A DNA stretch of 64,000 nt, taken from Athripsodes cinereus (taxonomy: Eukaryota > Arthropoda > Insecta > Trichoptera > Leptoceridae). Shown here in pieces: positions 11,641 through 23,216 of this stretch; within the stretch, counting starts at the first letter, position 1, and every line of letters starts with the position of its first letter. Location: assembly GCA_947579605.1 (NCBI GenBank), contig OX388312.1:6386001-6450000 (forward strand), written 5' to 3'. A model generated the notes under the pieces. It made no database searches. It had not been told where the DNA came from and was given only the letters and a program-made list of their open reading frames with translations. Position numbers and translations under genes: made by a program.

Positions 11641-13010
11641 TTTGAACAGTCGAACACTACTGGTGACAAGATGTAACGTAAATAATTGAATAAATAGATA
11701 AATATCTAGTACAACGTTTTGTCGGTTATCATGTTCGTGATGGTTTCCGCAATTATTACGCACTCCACAGTGTCGACATAATAATATATATATTAACTGG
11801 TAGGTACCTGTATTATGAATTTATTATAACCAAATATTTATTTGTGATTCGTTGAATGTTAGTGACATATTATTAATCTAACGTAAAAATAGTTTGAGAT
11901 AAGCTGTAGATACAGATAGATCTTTTTACACAAGTGCGTTTTATAACATTGAACAATAATTTATTTATTTTATACGCCATAGGTAAAAAAAGGTCAGATA
12001 TATTTTTACCATAGGTATCTCAGATTAGGTGACTAACGCATTATCAAAGAGGTGGAGATCATAATTCGAATAACTCCCAGATACAAGGTGAAACTTAAGA
12101 TTTGAATGTGCGTACAGCAAAAGTATTAAATATTCCAAATTGTATTTTATAAGTCTAAATTATATGTAAACTGCCTGAAAAGGAAAAATTAGAATGTATT
12201 GTTTTTTTTTCAGAGTACCTACATTAGGTATTACCGGAATTGTGGTTTTTTTTTATCCATCTTTACCGTTACAACATCTTAAAAAATTGGATCAGTCGGA
12301 GAAACAATTCCATGTAATTAACACATGGCATAAATTTAAGCATGTTAGCTATGTAGTGGTTGTCAAATAAACAATGATTTGCACTTAGTGAATTATATAC
12401 TTCAACACATATCTCATGTTTAATGTGATGATAACACTGGCCAAGGCCGGCCTGATAAGAATCATAATTTAGTTAAAATAAAATCAATGTTTTATATTAT
12501 GAAACTAGACTGTAAGTGGTTTAAATAATGTTACGAATTGTTGATAATAACAGTTTTATAAACAAGCGACATTAGCTTTACGTAGATAGATTAATATAAT
12601 TATGTTTTAATGTCAAGGAACCCTTGTCATATCGTTGGTATATTGAAAATGAAATTATTAATAGTGTACTAGATATTATATTATATGTTTTGAATGATAA
12701 GAGTTTCGTTACTTTACCCAATCAAAAATAAGTTAAGTTATTGCATGAAAACTATGTAATTAAAGTAAATCTAAGGTTCGCTGGAAGAGATTTGCCCCAT
12801 ACAGTAAACACCCCTATTGTATGCCGTTTTTATTACAATAATAAAGAGTTAATTATTTTCATTTAATCTATCACTGCACACAATTTTTTTTGTATCAATT
12901 TACGCCTTTAAAATTCCTAAAGATTAGTTATTTTACTATCCATTTTTGATATCATTAATTTTTAGATGAGTTTTATTCAATAAATGCTATCCTTTTCTAC
13001 AATCGTGTTG
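11641..13010. other. Upstream region of the EcKinase-like gene, no gene
   Basis: This is the presumed 5' flank of the minus-strand gene. An AT-rich TATATATATTA element at about 11784-11796 lies roughly 150 bp upstream of the ATG and could be a TATA box, but the transcription start cannot be fixed. The rest is AT-rich and without coding signal. Confidence 0.4.
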
Positions 13011-13014
13011 TCTT

Positions 13015-13625
13015 TTTTTTTTTATTTTTTTATTTATTTATTTAAAAAAATGGGCAACATACAATAAAATTTTACAAAATATAACATAATAACCGTTAAA
13101 CATATTTCTTGTACTTGACCAGCCCATCTTTGAGTTCATTATTATTATTGCCAGTACAGTACAAACACAGAAAGAAAAAAGAAAAGAAAAACTAAACAAA
13201 TATTTCATTCCTGTCTAATGTGGCTCCTAAAAAGGCTTCTGGACATACAGAATATGTCCACGGACCTCACCTTCTCCAAATTGTTATATGTGGTAACGCA
13301 TCGATGTAGTGGCGAGTTCTGAGCAGCATTAGTACTTTTTTTACTTAAAAAGAATGTCGAGGTGTGTCTCGTTCGTCTATTTGGTATGTTTAAAGTAATT
13401 TTTGCTAAAAGGTCTGTACAGTCAATATTTAAGTTTATTAAATCGTAAAGGTACAAAAGGTCTGAATTTCTACGTCTTGTATGTAATGTCTGTAATTCGT
13501 TTTTGTAGTTGTTGCCAAATTTGTAGTTCATATGTTTCAAAAATATACGTTGAATCCGTTCTAAACTGTCAATGTAAATGTTATATTGTGGATTCCAAAT
13601 GACAGACGCATGTTCCAATTGACTT
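13015..13625 (-). mobile_element. Jockey/CR1-like LINE, truncated 3' end
   Basis: A minus-strand frame (13205..13618) encodes the C-terminal tail typical of Jockey/CR1-group RT proteins: 'EHASVIWNPQYNIYIDSLER' at the start, then 'RIQRIFLKHMNYKF', 'RRRNSDLLYLYDLINLNIDC' and 'PNRRTRHTSTFF', ending with 'SVDIFCMSRSLF'. A 3' UTR and an A-rich tail follow at about 13015-13050 (T-rich on the plus strand). No RT catalytic core is present, so it is a 5'-truncated dead copy. The exact clade is uncertain. Confidence 0.8.
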
Positions 13626-14225
13626 TAACCGTAACATAGAACTAATAGGGTAACCATAGAACTACGAGTAATGTACTTATATAATGATTCAATTGTGATT
13701 TAAGGCTGAATTATTTTGGTGAGTACTGGATAAATAAATTCAAAAAAAATCTTTGTAGCCTTGATTTAAAAGTACAGACACTACTTACAATACAATGAAA
13801 AATTCTACATCAAATAAAAAATTACAAAAATACCTCATTTCAAATGCAAGTATTTACATAGGTATTTATGAAAGGTAAGAAAATAAAAAAGAACTACATT
13901 TTTATCAGACGAAGATAATAGTACGTACTGCAGCGGATGTAAAAGTACATAATATAGTCAAAGAAATAAAGTAAGAACATAATAATAATATTTCTATTGA
14001 GATATAAAACGAGAATTAAATACAAGAAATGAGAGAAAGTATACTTTATATTTTTATAATAATAATATTATTATTGTAGTTGTACAGAGTTTCAAAGAAA
14101 GAAAACGTTTCCTTCGTAATATCAAGTTATCATTATAATGGAATAGTTAAAAGAACAGGTTCAAAGTAAAGAATAATGTCGTTATAAAAATGATAGAAGA
14201 CAATAATGTTGTGATAATTGAGTTC
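13626..14225. other. Noncoding AT-rich stretch
   Basis: I see no gene, RNA or clear repeat here beyond A/T-rich DNA and short AAT runs near 13980 and 14055. Confidence 0.4.
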
Positions 14226-14400
14226 GTCGGTAGCCTGGAGGTAGAGTCTCGGCCTCTTGCACAAGAAGTGCTTGGTTCGATCGCAGGTGCCGACATACTT
14301 ACTTTCATGACACTAGCTTTGATCTTACGGTGAAATGTGTATAAGGTTAAATTAGGGTTTCCAACAAAATTCAGATGCATCTTTTTTACATAAAAAAAAA
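14226..14400 (+). mobile_element. tRNA-derived SINE
   Basis: The head carries an A box (GTAGCCTGGAGGTAGAG) and a B box (GGTTCGATCGCAG) at tRNA-like spacing. A body follows that is shared with 52614..52785 (GTGTATAAGGTT and an oligo-A end), then a poly(A) run at about 14391-14400. The head has no cloverleaf acceptor pairing, so it is a retroposon rather than a tRNA gene. Confidence 0.75.
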
Positions 14401-15569
14401 TTGTATTAGTTAAAATAAGAATTAATGTTAATTATATTGATTGTATCTTACTTGAATGTATACCTTCTATGTAATTATTTGTAATCAGTGTACAGTAAAG
14501 AATGAATGAATAAATAAATAAATTGTGAATAAAAAACTAGGTTAGCCTGATGGTAAAGTAAAAGACTTTTTATAGAGAAATTCTGGTCTCGGTTCCTTTA
14601 ATTTTCAATTAAAACGATATGGCAATTAATGCCATTATATGCATGTATAATCCTTTATATTTGAAATCATAATTATTTACACGACCAAAATCGCTTAAAA
14701 TTGCTTATAAGTACCTATATTTAATATTTCAAAAGTTAATTTCACGTTGAACATTAGTACTCATATTTTTTTATTGACTTTAAAAAATGTGTTGAAAATA
14801 ATGGAAGCCTAATTTATAACATAAATTAAAAAGTAATAATTTATTTTTGTTATTTTTATTTCAAGGTACCGACGACCGACGCCGACGTCTCAACCATCTC
14901 GACGCAGTAGGCCGGAAGGATTTTCACGGAAAAGAACTTCCGCTTTGCGGTGAAAATGAAAAGCCTGCCTCATCGAACATCTAGGATTACAAAAAACATA
15001 AATCACTTTTATGAGCGCACTTGACGATGGAAAAAATAAAAGTTTTTCTGGTAAAATTATAGGTAGATATTCGCGTAACTTACTAGTACTACCCGTAGAA
15101 AGCATTAATTGAAATATGTAGCTCTACCAAATTTTATTCCATTTCTCTTTGAAATTATTTCTTTAATTTTTACTTTCAGTTTTATTTTTTACTTTTCAAG
15201 TTTTTATTTATGACCCAAGCGTACGTAGACTAACCATTGTTATTCAGTTATATTAAAACGAGTCTTAATGATTAGAAAAAATTACGCATACCTACGAGTA
15301 TTATGTAATTATCTTGTCAAAAAAATAAATTGACTATACTCGTAGTTGAGTACTTGCCCTATCTTAATGTGCCTTAAACTTTATTGGTTAGTAAGAAATT
15401 AATAAAATGTATGAATTTAAACAGGTTTAGGTAAATGAATTCATTTATTTTTATTTACAAAGGAGTAGATTCATATTAATTATTACAACTAAAAGATTAG
15501 TGCACTTTGCTTTCCTAAAGCCAACACCGATATATAAAAGTGAGACGTGAACATGGCATTTGTAGGATG
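14401..15569. other. Noncoding stretch with a GC-richer patch
   Basis: AATA-type tail sequence lies near 14500-14525. A GC-richer patch at 14870-15105 is open on the minus strand for 71 codons ('FHRKAEVLFRENPSGLLRRDG' shortened here to FHRKAEVLFRE). I do not recognise it; it may be a piece of an unidentified repeat. Confidence 0.35.
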
Positions 15570-15990
15570 AAAGCGGTTTGAATGCAGTAGAAATGATCGT
15601 TTAGAAAGATGTGTGGTAAAATTCTGAGAGATCGAGAGCTATATGCGAAGAATGTCAAATATAAGTTGGTGTCACAATCAAGATGAATGTTGATAAGTTA
15701 CGGAGATTCAGGCATGTGGAAAAAATGAATTAAGACAAAACATATATACATGGCTGAAAGAATGGGTACTCGGAGACTCTAGAAATAGAGACCACCGTTG
15801 TGGAAAACTTACAGAAGAGCTGCGAGAAAAACGTGGTTGAAGCTTATAGAGTCCAACCTTCTCCATAGACGACTGAAGCCTGAAGATGCAAAAAGCATTG
15901 CTGCTGACAGAAAGAGCTGGTCAGAGTTGGTTTGAGACTCACGGGAGTACCCATTGCTCCATCCAGGTGCACGAACTTATGCAGCAAAGG
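15570..15990 (+). mobile_element. Heavily decayed LINE reverse-transcriptase C-terminus
   Basis: Across several frames and stops the plus strand still shows LINE tail order: 'NAVEMIV' (about 15580), 'RFRHVEKMN' (about 15708, the GHVxRM motif), 'YIHGxKNGY' and 'RKTWLKLIESNLLHRR'. Then 'LKPEDAKSIAADRKSWSELV' is followed by a stop near 15931. At least one frameshift and four stops separate the pieces. It is an old dead copy of a family not otherwise seen here. Confidence 0.65.
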
Positions 15991-16629
15991 CTCCATAATA
16001 TGAAGAGAAAAGACTCGGAGACGTGGCTGACTGAGTATTAAATTAATAGACCATGTAGACCAGACCCTTAATGACGCACACATGCTGAGCACAATGACCA
16101 GAAAAGAATATATGTGAGGAATTACATGGATATGATGGAAGTAAAAAGCGTGTGCCAGGTTAGAAGGAAGTGGTCTTTGATTCTTTCTGCCTACCCCACA
16201 AGAGAATCTGCATGATGGTATATAATAATTATTATGTATGCAAGTTCATATATTCGTATCAGTGTTCTTTCTTTTAAGAACTAATATAAAGGATTTATTT
16301 ATATGCACCTGTGGTAAAGTTTTCAAATATTCTTGAGATAAAATTCAGCAAGTAAACATGTTATCAGGATACATATATATCGAAGTCTGGTCTGGGAGTA
16401 CATACATACTCGCATATCAAGACAACTCTGAAAAAAAATCTCTCGGGATAAATATAAAGTTGTTAACACTCATTAACAAGGTTGCAGGTACTGAAAGGAG
16501 TGAATAAAGCTTTGAAGATAAAAAATCTCTTTTCTAACAAGTTTCAGTTAGTTAAAAAAAACACAAGAGAAAATAGCCGAAGGAAGCTTCATTCAAATTT
16601 GTTGAGGTAACTGTCCGTACCTTTGTTAA

Positions 16630-17325
16630 TTCACAATGTCCAAGAGTTTTATCTGTGTGAGCGTTCGACTTTATAACAACCTACCAAAAAAATTCAAAAC
16701 ACTGGATATTCTGTCCTTCAGGCGAGAGATTAAAAAGTATCTTGTTGGCAACGCCTTTTATACTATCGAAGAGATATTGGCTATCAAACCGACTGACTGA
16801 TAATTTATAGCTTACCAGCCTTTATATCATGTGTATGACTCATCGTTGACTTCTGTTCATGTGATTTATCTGATAAATAATTAAATAAATATTGTACTTT
16901 GGACATGACACTAGGGGGACTCTTTACATCCTGCTAGTGTTGAAAAATATATTATAACATAATTGTTGAGTGTAATGTGTGTCATTCGTCCTTCCTCTCT
17001 GTTTCTTTTGTTAAAAGATCAAATATTGTATTAAAGACGTGGTACTAAGGGGACTCTTTACATCCTTCTAGTACTGAAAAATGCATTATTATTATTATTA
17101 TTATTTTTATTCACATTATATAATTATTATTTATGTTCAAATTTATATGTTCGGCAACTTTTTTACTCAATTTTCATTGTTTTGTCTCGCTTTTGATGCC
17201 TTACTACTTTGTATTCTTTCATGTATTCTTTTAATGTTGTTCTTTTTATCCTGTGTAATTATGGTGAACCCAAGTGTCCTGTAAGGGGCCTATGGGGAAT
17301 GATTTACAATAAACAATAAACAATG
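16630..17325 (+). mobile_element. LINE 3' end: RT C-terminus plus 3' UTR
   Basis: A short open stretch at about 16640-16800 encodes 'FICVSVRLYNNLPKKFKTLD', 'SFRREIKKYLVGNAFY' and 'IEEILAIKPTD' with a stop. This is the usual C-terminal end of CR1/Jockey-like RT proteins. The following 3' UTR contains two diverged 134-bp-spaced copies of 'GGGGACTCTTTACATCCT' (near 16914 and 17048). It ends in an AATAAACAATAAACAATG tail near 17305-17325. Truncated and non-functional. Confidence 0.7.
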
Positions 17326-18031
17326 CAGTACGTTAGGTTTTAATAAATTTGAACAAGGTAAAGAGTGTGATTTCCTGGTCGGTAAGCTCCCCAGGTTGCC
17401 CACTATAGCGTTCCTCGCTTCAGAAGTCTTCAAACTTTTATGATATCTATAGGAGGTCAGTGTACTTTCAAATTTTTTACATTAATAAAAAAAATAAACA
17501 GAATCTGGAATGTGAGTTCACCTACATACCTACACACTAAATATTAAAACAAAACATGATTATTTATTGAAGAAATTACTTAAACTATTAAAAATCATGA
17601 ATTTCAAATCGAATGCAAATTAAATTGGATTAGGTACCTACTTGTGTAGAATGATGAGTGCGAGACTAGTTGTTTTTTTTCCTATTAGAAGGTAGGTACC
17701 GTACTAGAATACTTGCACATACTAGGTTAGAATTTTTGTGCATATTCTAACAATAAACCATTTTTCTAGAAACTGTTCCTTCAGCACACTTAATAAGAAA
17801 ACTGAAAAGATTCACCAAGATTTACTGGTGACAATAAAGTTTACTAAATTAAGAGATGAAATAAAATATAGAATATTTAAATTACCGATTATAATAATAT
17901 AATTATTGTTATTGTTGGCGCGTACCTAGTAATGTTCAGGTGGTTGGATTGTAGGTGGTTGGTTGTTAACTTACTGATAATCCCTACAGGAGTATGAAGG
18001 TACTATTAGGTGCCTAGTATTTGTAATAGTA
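17326..18031. other. Noncoding stretch
   Basis: No gene or repeat boundary recognised. The DNA is AT-rich with scattered 'GGTAGGTACC' motifs. Confidence 0.4.
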
Positions 18032-19497
18032 GGGGAGAGTCCCTATGAAACGGACATTTTTGAGGAAAGTCTTATATCTCGGTTGCATTTAATTGTTCAC
18101 GAAAGATAATCATATACCCACAAACTACGAAGTTTGCACCTCCGTTACGCACTAAAGACAAAATATTAAAAAAATCTTCTAGATACTTTTACATGTAAAA
18201 TTCTGAAATTAAAAATATGTCCGTTTCATGGAACGATTACCATGAAACGGACATGGGGTCCCATGAAGCGGACATAGTAATGAAATGACTGTTTACGATT
18301 TTATTGACATTATATTATTATTTTATTATTCCGGTTTCTGGAGCAGAAGACAGCAGAAATAAAAATAAAATGTTATGACGTGGAAAAAAAAATTTCAACC
18401 ACATGTTCAGTGTTCTTTTTACATCACATGTTTCATGTGGCCATATCTGGAATACCTTGCACTTCAACCAATCTTTTTCACTGGCCACATATGATTTACG
18501 ACTACCATGACATGTGCTGCTTCCTTCCGATGCTTTGGATATTGAAGATTCGTTTTTCTTTTCTTTAATATTTTTTTAATATGAATCGGACGTCTGTTTC
18601 ATTGTACTTTTTGGTGTCCACTTCATGGGACTCTATGAAATTTTAAATAAAGATGTGAAATTTTATAAATTCACGTCCTTTTAAAATACTTACTTACTTA
18701 CTTTACGTGTCCGGTCTTTTTTAAATCTTCCCACTCCAATAAGCGGCGACATTCATCGCCTTGTCGTTAGCTATGATAAGGTCTTCAGGACTACAGCCGT
18801 CCCCCATCAGTGGGCATATTAGTAAGTGGCTATCATCCTGAACTGCGCCACATTCACATTGTATGTCGTCCTCTGCAGATAGGTATCCCCATTTCTGAAG
18901 TTTTTTCTTGCACCTTGTGACACCAACCCTTAGTCAATTCAGGGTTTTCCACAAAGAGTATGGCAGATGTTCGCCCACTCGGATACCTTCATGTGGGTCC
19001 ATCCACAATGTCACTCCAGGGTCCCCTCTCCAGAGTTCTTCTCTTCGTTCTTTTAAAATTATTTCAACTTTTTTATTTACTTAAGATACCGAGTTATCTG
19101 AATTTTTAAACAAAAATTGAATAAATAAAAATATTGAAATTTAATGAACTTGGAACTGTGTGATAAAAATTTACTTTTATCAAACTTGTGTATCAAGATG
19201 AAATGCAGGAGCAGAACTGTCACACTTCCGTGGTATAATTTCCTCAAGACAGACATTTCTGGTAAGAGTGGAATCTTCGCTGGTCTACATGTTAAATGTA
19301 TTAATTGTCAACATATTGTGTAACGACTGTTTGATTCTAAATATTGTAAAAATAAAAAATAAAATAAAATAAAATAAAAATAATGTGTTGGTAAGCGTCT
19401 TCTATAAACATCTAACAACATCATGGTAGTTCCAACAGGAGACGAATACCAGCTTCTGTCCGCTTCATGGGACGTCCGTTTCATAGGGACTCTCCCC
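18032..19497. mobile_element. TIR DNA transposon (non-autonomous), TA target site
   Basis: The termini are near-perfect inverted repeats of about 25 bp (GGGGAGAGTCCCTATGAAAC and complement), each bordered by TA (18030..18031 and 19498..19499). The internal DNA repeats CCGTTTCATGG/CCATGAAACGG several times, some as small inverted pairs near 18218-18275 and again near 18583-18640 and 19455. No transposase is seen. The TA duplication would fit Tc1/mariner, but that is an inference from the target site alone. A LINE fragment (18688..19049) is nested inside. Confidence 0.8.
18688..19049 (-). mobile_element. LINE 3' fragment nested in TIR transposon
   Basis: This 362-bp insert is flanked by a 10-bp target duplication CTTTTAAAAT (18678..18687 and 19050..19059). 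On the minus strand it encodes a LINE C-terminus containing 'LRVGVTRCKKKLQKWGY', a cysteine motif 'CECGAVQDDSHLLICPL' and 'DLIIANDKAMNVAAYWSGKI' with a stop. It ends in an (AAGT)n tail, seen as ACTT repeats at 18688-18701. One frameshift is present. The insertion post-dates the host transposon. Confidence 0.85.
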
Positions 19498-19531
19498 TAC
19501 CTACCTACAAGGTAGTATTCAGCCACCGCCG

Positions 19532-21426
19532 CACACAAGCCCAAATAGCTATATTAGGACGCCAAAAATATAAAATGGTAACTTATTAGATATTCTTATC
19601 AGAATTGTTTATTGTGAGGCTGCTTGATAATCGCCTTAATAAAAAAAGACCTTTTTAGGGTAAATGGGGGTAAAAGAGGGTATATATATATATATATAGG
19701 GTAGATGGGGGTAATAGCATTCCGATAAGAAAATGTTTTTTTTTTAATATTTCTGTATTTTTATTACTAAAGTTGTACATTTTTTTTTATACTAATCTGT
19801 ATCCTCGTCATCTTCTTCATCGTCAGACTTCTGATCATTATTATTATTAAAATCAGTAGGAAGCCTAAGCAGGCCCAGTTGAGTTGTGTTTTATTTTTTT
19901 TCGCCTGTCAGATATAATTGGATCAGAAGAAACTAGCATTCAGTTTTGCTTACATATGCTGTGGCCACCGCTACCATCTAGACCCCATTTATAGTATACT
20001 TCGATAGTATCACAGTTTTCCGAAATGTTCTGTAGTATTACATCAGCCTGCACTTGTACCAAACGTTGTGTGGTATGTATAAGAAGGTCCAACAGTGGCA
20101 CTACAGCCTCGTTTTCAGTAACCATAATATTATTGGGATAACACCTCCTCTTAGCCTCTGCTATAACATGATATGAGGGATAGATAGTTGCTCCTCTTTC
20201 TTTTTCTCCATGTCTCATAGTCATATAACCTTCTTTCGTCAAATTAAGATCCACCACGAGACCTAAAGCTTCTTCAGGACTATACGGTGTGACAGACGAT
20301 GATGCATCATGCATCACTTTAATTTTTTTTTTAAGTATTTGGTGTAGATTGAATGGCTAGTTTCACAACATGAGCTGCAGTTCTCTTGCCTTATTTCACC
20401 AAACTTGATTTTGCAGCCAAGCATAGTTTTTCTGGACTAATACTCGTTACTATTGGATTAACCACTCTTTGCTTACTGCGTATTGAACTCTCGTTGAATA
20501 ATTTTCGTGGCCTCCCTCGACTCTGTTGCTCTGGATGTTTTGCTGGACGTGCTGATGATGAAAGCTGTGATGGCTGTATTTCTGGAAGATTTAGATCAGT
20601 ATCAAGCCATTTCATATACTTGTTGTTAAATCGTTCAAACATGTGATTACAATTACGCCATTTCTCGAAAAACTTTGTAACTAACACTTTGATAACAATT
20701 TTAAATCGTTTTGCACAATCTTTAGAAAGTTCACTAATACCAAACTTGTCCAATACATATTCAAACAATCGTTTATTGCATTTTAATGACGAAAATTTAT
20801 AAAAAAGTTTATTGTTTAACACTTCAAATAATTCTCTTCTCTTCACCTTAACTTCCTGTTGAGGAGCGTCACCCTCACTACCTGTAAAGATAACATACGA
20901 TTTAACAAGAGGGGGGAAACGGGGGGACCTGTATTTTATTTTTTACATAAATTATAAAGTATTTTAACAAACTATAAAAAAATTATTGCGGTACTCTTTG
21001 GAACTTTTTGTATAAGTCTAGCTAAAAATAATTTTTCAATATTTTAAAGGACAAAAATAGCATCTTAGAAAACATATTTTATCTACACTACATACAACCG
21101 TTATGCCAAAATAAAAATTACATATTAAAGTACATACCTGTCGCTTCAATATCCATGTTAAAATCTAATAAAAAACAAATGTGGGGAAACAGCACGAACA
21201 CAACTACTCCGTCAACTATTGGAACTCAACTAACCAATATCGGCTGTGTAGACGTTACCTCGACTTTGAACGCATGCGCAGACAATCCTGTTAGATCGGC
21301 AACAAAAATTCTTATGAAGAAGGATGGAATGTTTAATCAACAATTGTTTTAAAAGATTTTTGATTGGTTTCAAGGATATGTTTTTTTTATTTTTGTCGTC
21401 CCAATATAGCTCTTTGGGCTTGTGTG
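19532..21426 (-). mobile_element. Transib-type transposon (RAG1-related), 1895 bp
   Basis: The element is bounded by a 5-bp direct repeat CGCCG (19527..19531 and 21427..21431), matching the CGNCG target preference known for Transib. Its termini are inverted repeats of about 37 bp with about four mismatches, both beginning CACACAAGCCCAAA. The CAC start is shared with Transib ends and with the RSS heptamer of V(D)J recombination. The minus strand carries an interrupted transposase gene. It is much shorter than autonomous Transib elements (about 3-4 kb) and appears internally deleted. Confidence 0.88.
19792..21156 (-). pseudogene. Transib transposase gene, internally deleted and frameshifted
   Basis: Exon 1 is 21138..21156 (ATG and six codons, MDIEAT). 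A phase-1 intron follows (donor CAG|GTATGT, acceptor TTTACAG|GT at 20882..20884). Exon 2 starts at 20881 and stays open to a stop at 20391. It encodes a Lys/Cys-rich N-terminal part, 'KFFEKWRNCNHMFERF' and a 'GRPRKLFNESS' segment. After a frameshift, a second frame (20317..19940) carries 'ATIYPSYHVIAEAKRRCYP' and 'YKWGLDGSGGHSICKQ', which I take to contain the first catalytic Asp of the RAG1/Transib core. Directly beyond comes 'MLVSSDPIISD', resembling the extreme C-terminus of Transib proteins, then 'TTQLGLLRLPTD' and an acidic tail ending at the stop 19792..19794. The region with the remaining catalytic Asp and Glu is missing, so the copy cannot make active transposase. Confidence 0.8.
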
Positions 21427-21431
21427 CGCCG

Positions 21432-22172
21432 CGCAGGGAATTCACGATCTCATTGTTAAGGGCGACGTTTTAATCAGCGTTGGAGATTATCTGATAATCG
21501 CGCGACACTCCACATCCATTTTAAAATGAAACGTGTAACATAACAAAATGGTTGACTTTTTTTAATGATGATAATAATTATTATAATCTTTAAACGCATT
21601 TTACTTGACTGACATCTTTATCACTGTTTTGTTTGATTGTAAATGAATTTATTGACATTCTAATTAAAAAAAAAAACTAAATGTCAACATCATCGAGTCT
21701 TCTCTTTAGTTGTTCCAGCATTGATTAAAAAGTAATAAAGTACAGATAATTCATAGTTCTTAAATTTGGTGTTCAGTTTTTTGAATTTGTAGTGTGTCGG
21801 TCTTTTTTTTCTTTAACAGCATTTATGTTCTTGCGGTGGTTTGTACCACAAAACGGCGCTCAATAAATTGTCCAGATTATTATTATTATGTTCAATAATA
21901 AAAACTCATTTTTGATCAAAAATACGCGAGCAATTGGCAAATTTACTGCCTGAAGGCAATGTCTTCCAGTCATCGACTTTTAACAACTCTCATTTTTTTT
22001 ATTAATGTATCTATTGGTGTACAAAAGTTAAACAATTATGATAGAAATAATATTGGCAAGCAAAAAAAAAACAATTTAATAGTGAAACAATAGAATGCCA
22101 GAAGGTGGACTTATTCTATTTCTTCTACCCGACCTTTAAAGTGTGTGGCTATGTTTAAAATTTAAACAATTC
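21432..22172. other. Noncoding stretch with LINE-tail motif
   Basis: A decayed minus-strand LINE 3' end box (GAGCAATTGGCAAATTTACT..GGCAATGTCTTCCAG) lies near 21928-21971. Nothing else is recognised. Confidence 0.4.
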
Positions 22173-22305
22173 ATCATCATCATCATCTCACCCTAAACGC
22201 TCCTCTCGGGAGCACAGGGCAGAAACCAGCCTCCTCCATTCAGAGCGTCTCTGCGCCAATTGCGTCACCTCTTTCCGCGATATTCCCTGCGCTCTGATAT
22301 CGTAT
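22173..22305 (-). mobile_element. LINE family B, 3'-terminal fragment
   Basis: On the minus strand it reads almost identically to the last roughly 125 bp of the copy at 3853..4437. It includes the codons for 'TQLAQRRSEWRRLVSALC', the stop region and a GATGATGATGATG tail (ATC repeats at 22173-22188). 5'-truncated. Confidence 0.85.
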
Positions 22306-22904
22306 TTAAACAATTAATACCTTCCTACAAAATTGAATATTATTCAGCTGAAACATATTTTCCATTTAAAATAAATATTTATTGAAGTAATTTATCTTGC
22401 TTTTTCAAAAAACTATTTTATTCTTAAAATTTGTTGTAATTCCTTGTATGACTTAACTCATACAAATACATACTCGCGTAAATTAAAAATTGTAATTTTC
22501 CATTTCCCATTTCGTCACTCAACCCTCCAGCTCGCACATTGCGGTATATTTTGTCGCGTAAGCCAAGTGGGCGTCAACTTATTTACACGTAAAGCGTAAG
22601 AAAATTAGATAAAGCGCACGCGGTCTACTTCCGCGTGAAGGGGATGAGAGATTCGTGTTATCAGGTAGCGAGATAGAGATGGTACTTGATAGTAATTAAT
22701 GACGCAAAAACGATAATTGAAAATGTAAATACTAAAGTAACTACCTGTTAAAATTTGAATTATGACTTCAAATTACTATTTTTAGAACAATTTTCAAACA
22801 TGCAGGTACCTATTAAATGATGCTCGAAGGAGCGATTGACTTTATAAAGAATACAATATATAAGTAATTAGCTTAACGTGTAATTCATAAACCATCTTTA
22901 ATTC
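22306..22904. other. Noncoding stretch
   Basis: No gene seen. The section at 22520-22680 is somewhat richer in CpG but has no open frame or recognised motif. Confidence 0.35.
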
Positions 22905-23035
22905 AGCGATAAGGTATATAACCGATTCTAAGCTACTAATTTTTCATAGTTTGGAGAAGACGACCTGTATATTAGTTACATGCAATTACACATGAAAATC
23001 TGCCAGCTATGGTGTGGGAGTGGCCGTGGTGTTAT
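22905..23035 (+). repeat. Decayed R247 fragment
   Basis: It retains 'ATTCAGCGATAAGGT', 'GAAGACGACCTGTAT..TTACATGCA' and 'GTGTGGGAGTGGCCGTGGTG' in the R247 order. The 5' third is absent. Confidence 0.5.
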
Positions 23036-23069
23036 AAATGACAATTCAATATATTGTTAAAATTCCTCT

Positions 23070-23203
23070 TCAATTCACCAATGAGATATCCACCAATCCT
23101 GAATTTACTAGTTATCTAGAAGAGAAAAGGACAATTTGAATCTGTATTACATACAATAAGTCTGTTGGGTACCCCACTTGTGGCAAACGCCGTATGGTAT
23201 AAA
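23070..23203 (+). repeat. Decayed R247 fragment
   Basis: A second adjacent degenerate copy. It carries 'AATTCACCAATGAGATATCC', 'CACCAATCCTGAAT', 'GAAAAGGACA' and 'GTACCCCACTTGTGG' in R247 order. Confidence 0.55.
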
Positions 23204-23216
23204 GTACTAACGTGTT

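Noticed and set aside
11641..11763. N-terminal extension of the EcKinase-like protein
   Set aside because: The frame is open but begins only with GTG; the first ATG at 11640 has good context and gives the normal family length.
14890..15105. Minus-strand 71-codon frame as a gene
   Set aside because: No domain is recognised and there are no supporting splice or start signals; kept only as an unexplained GC-richer patch.
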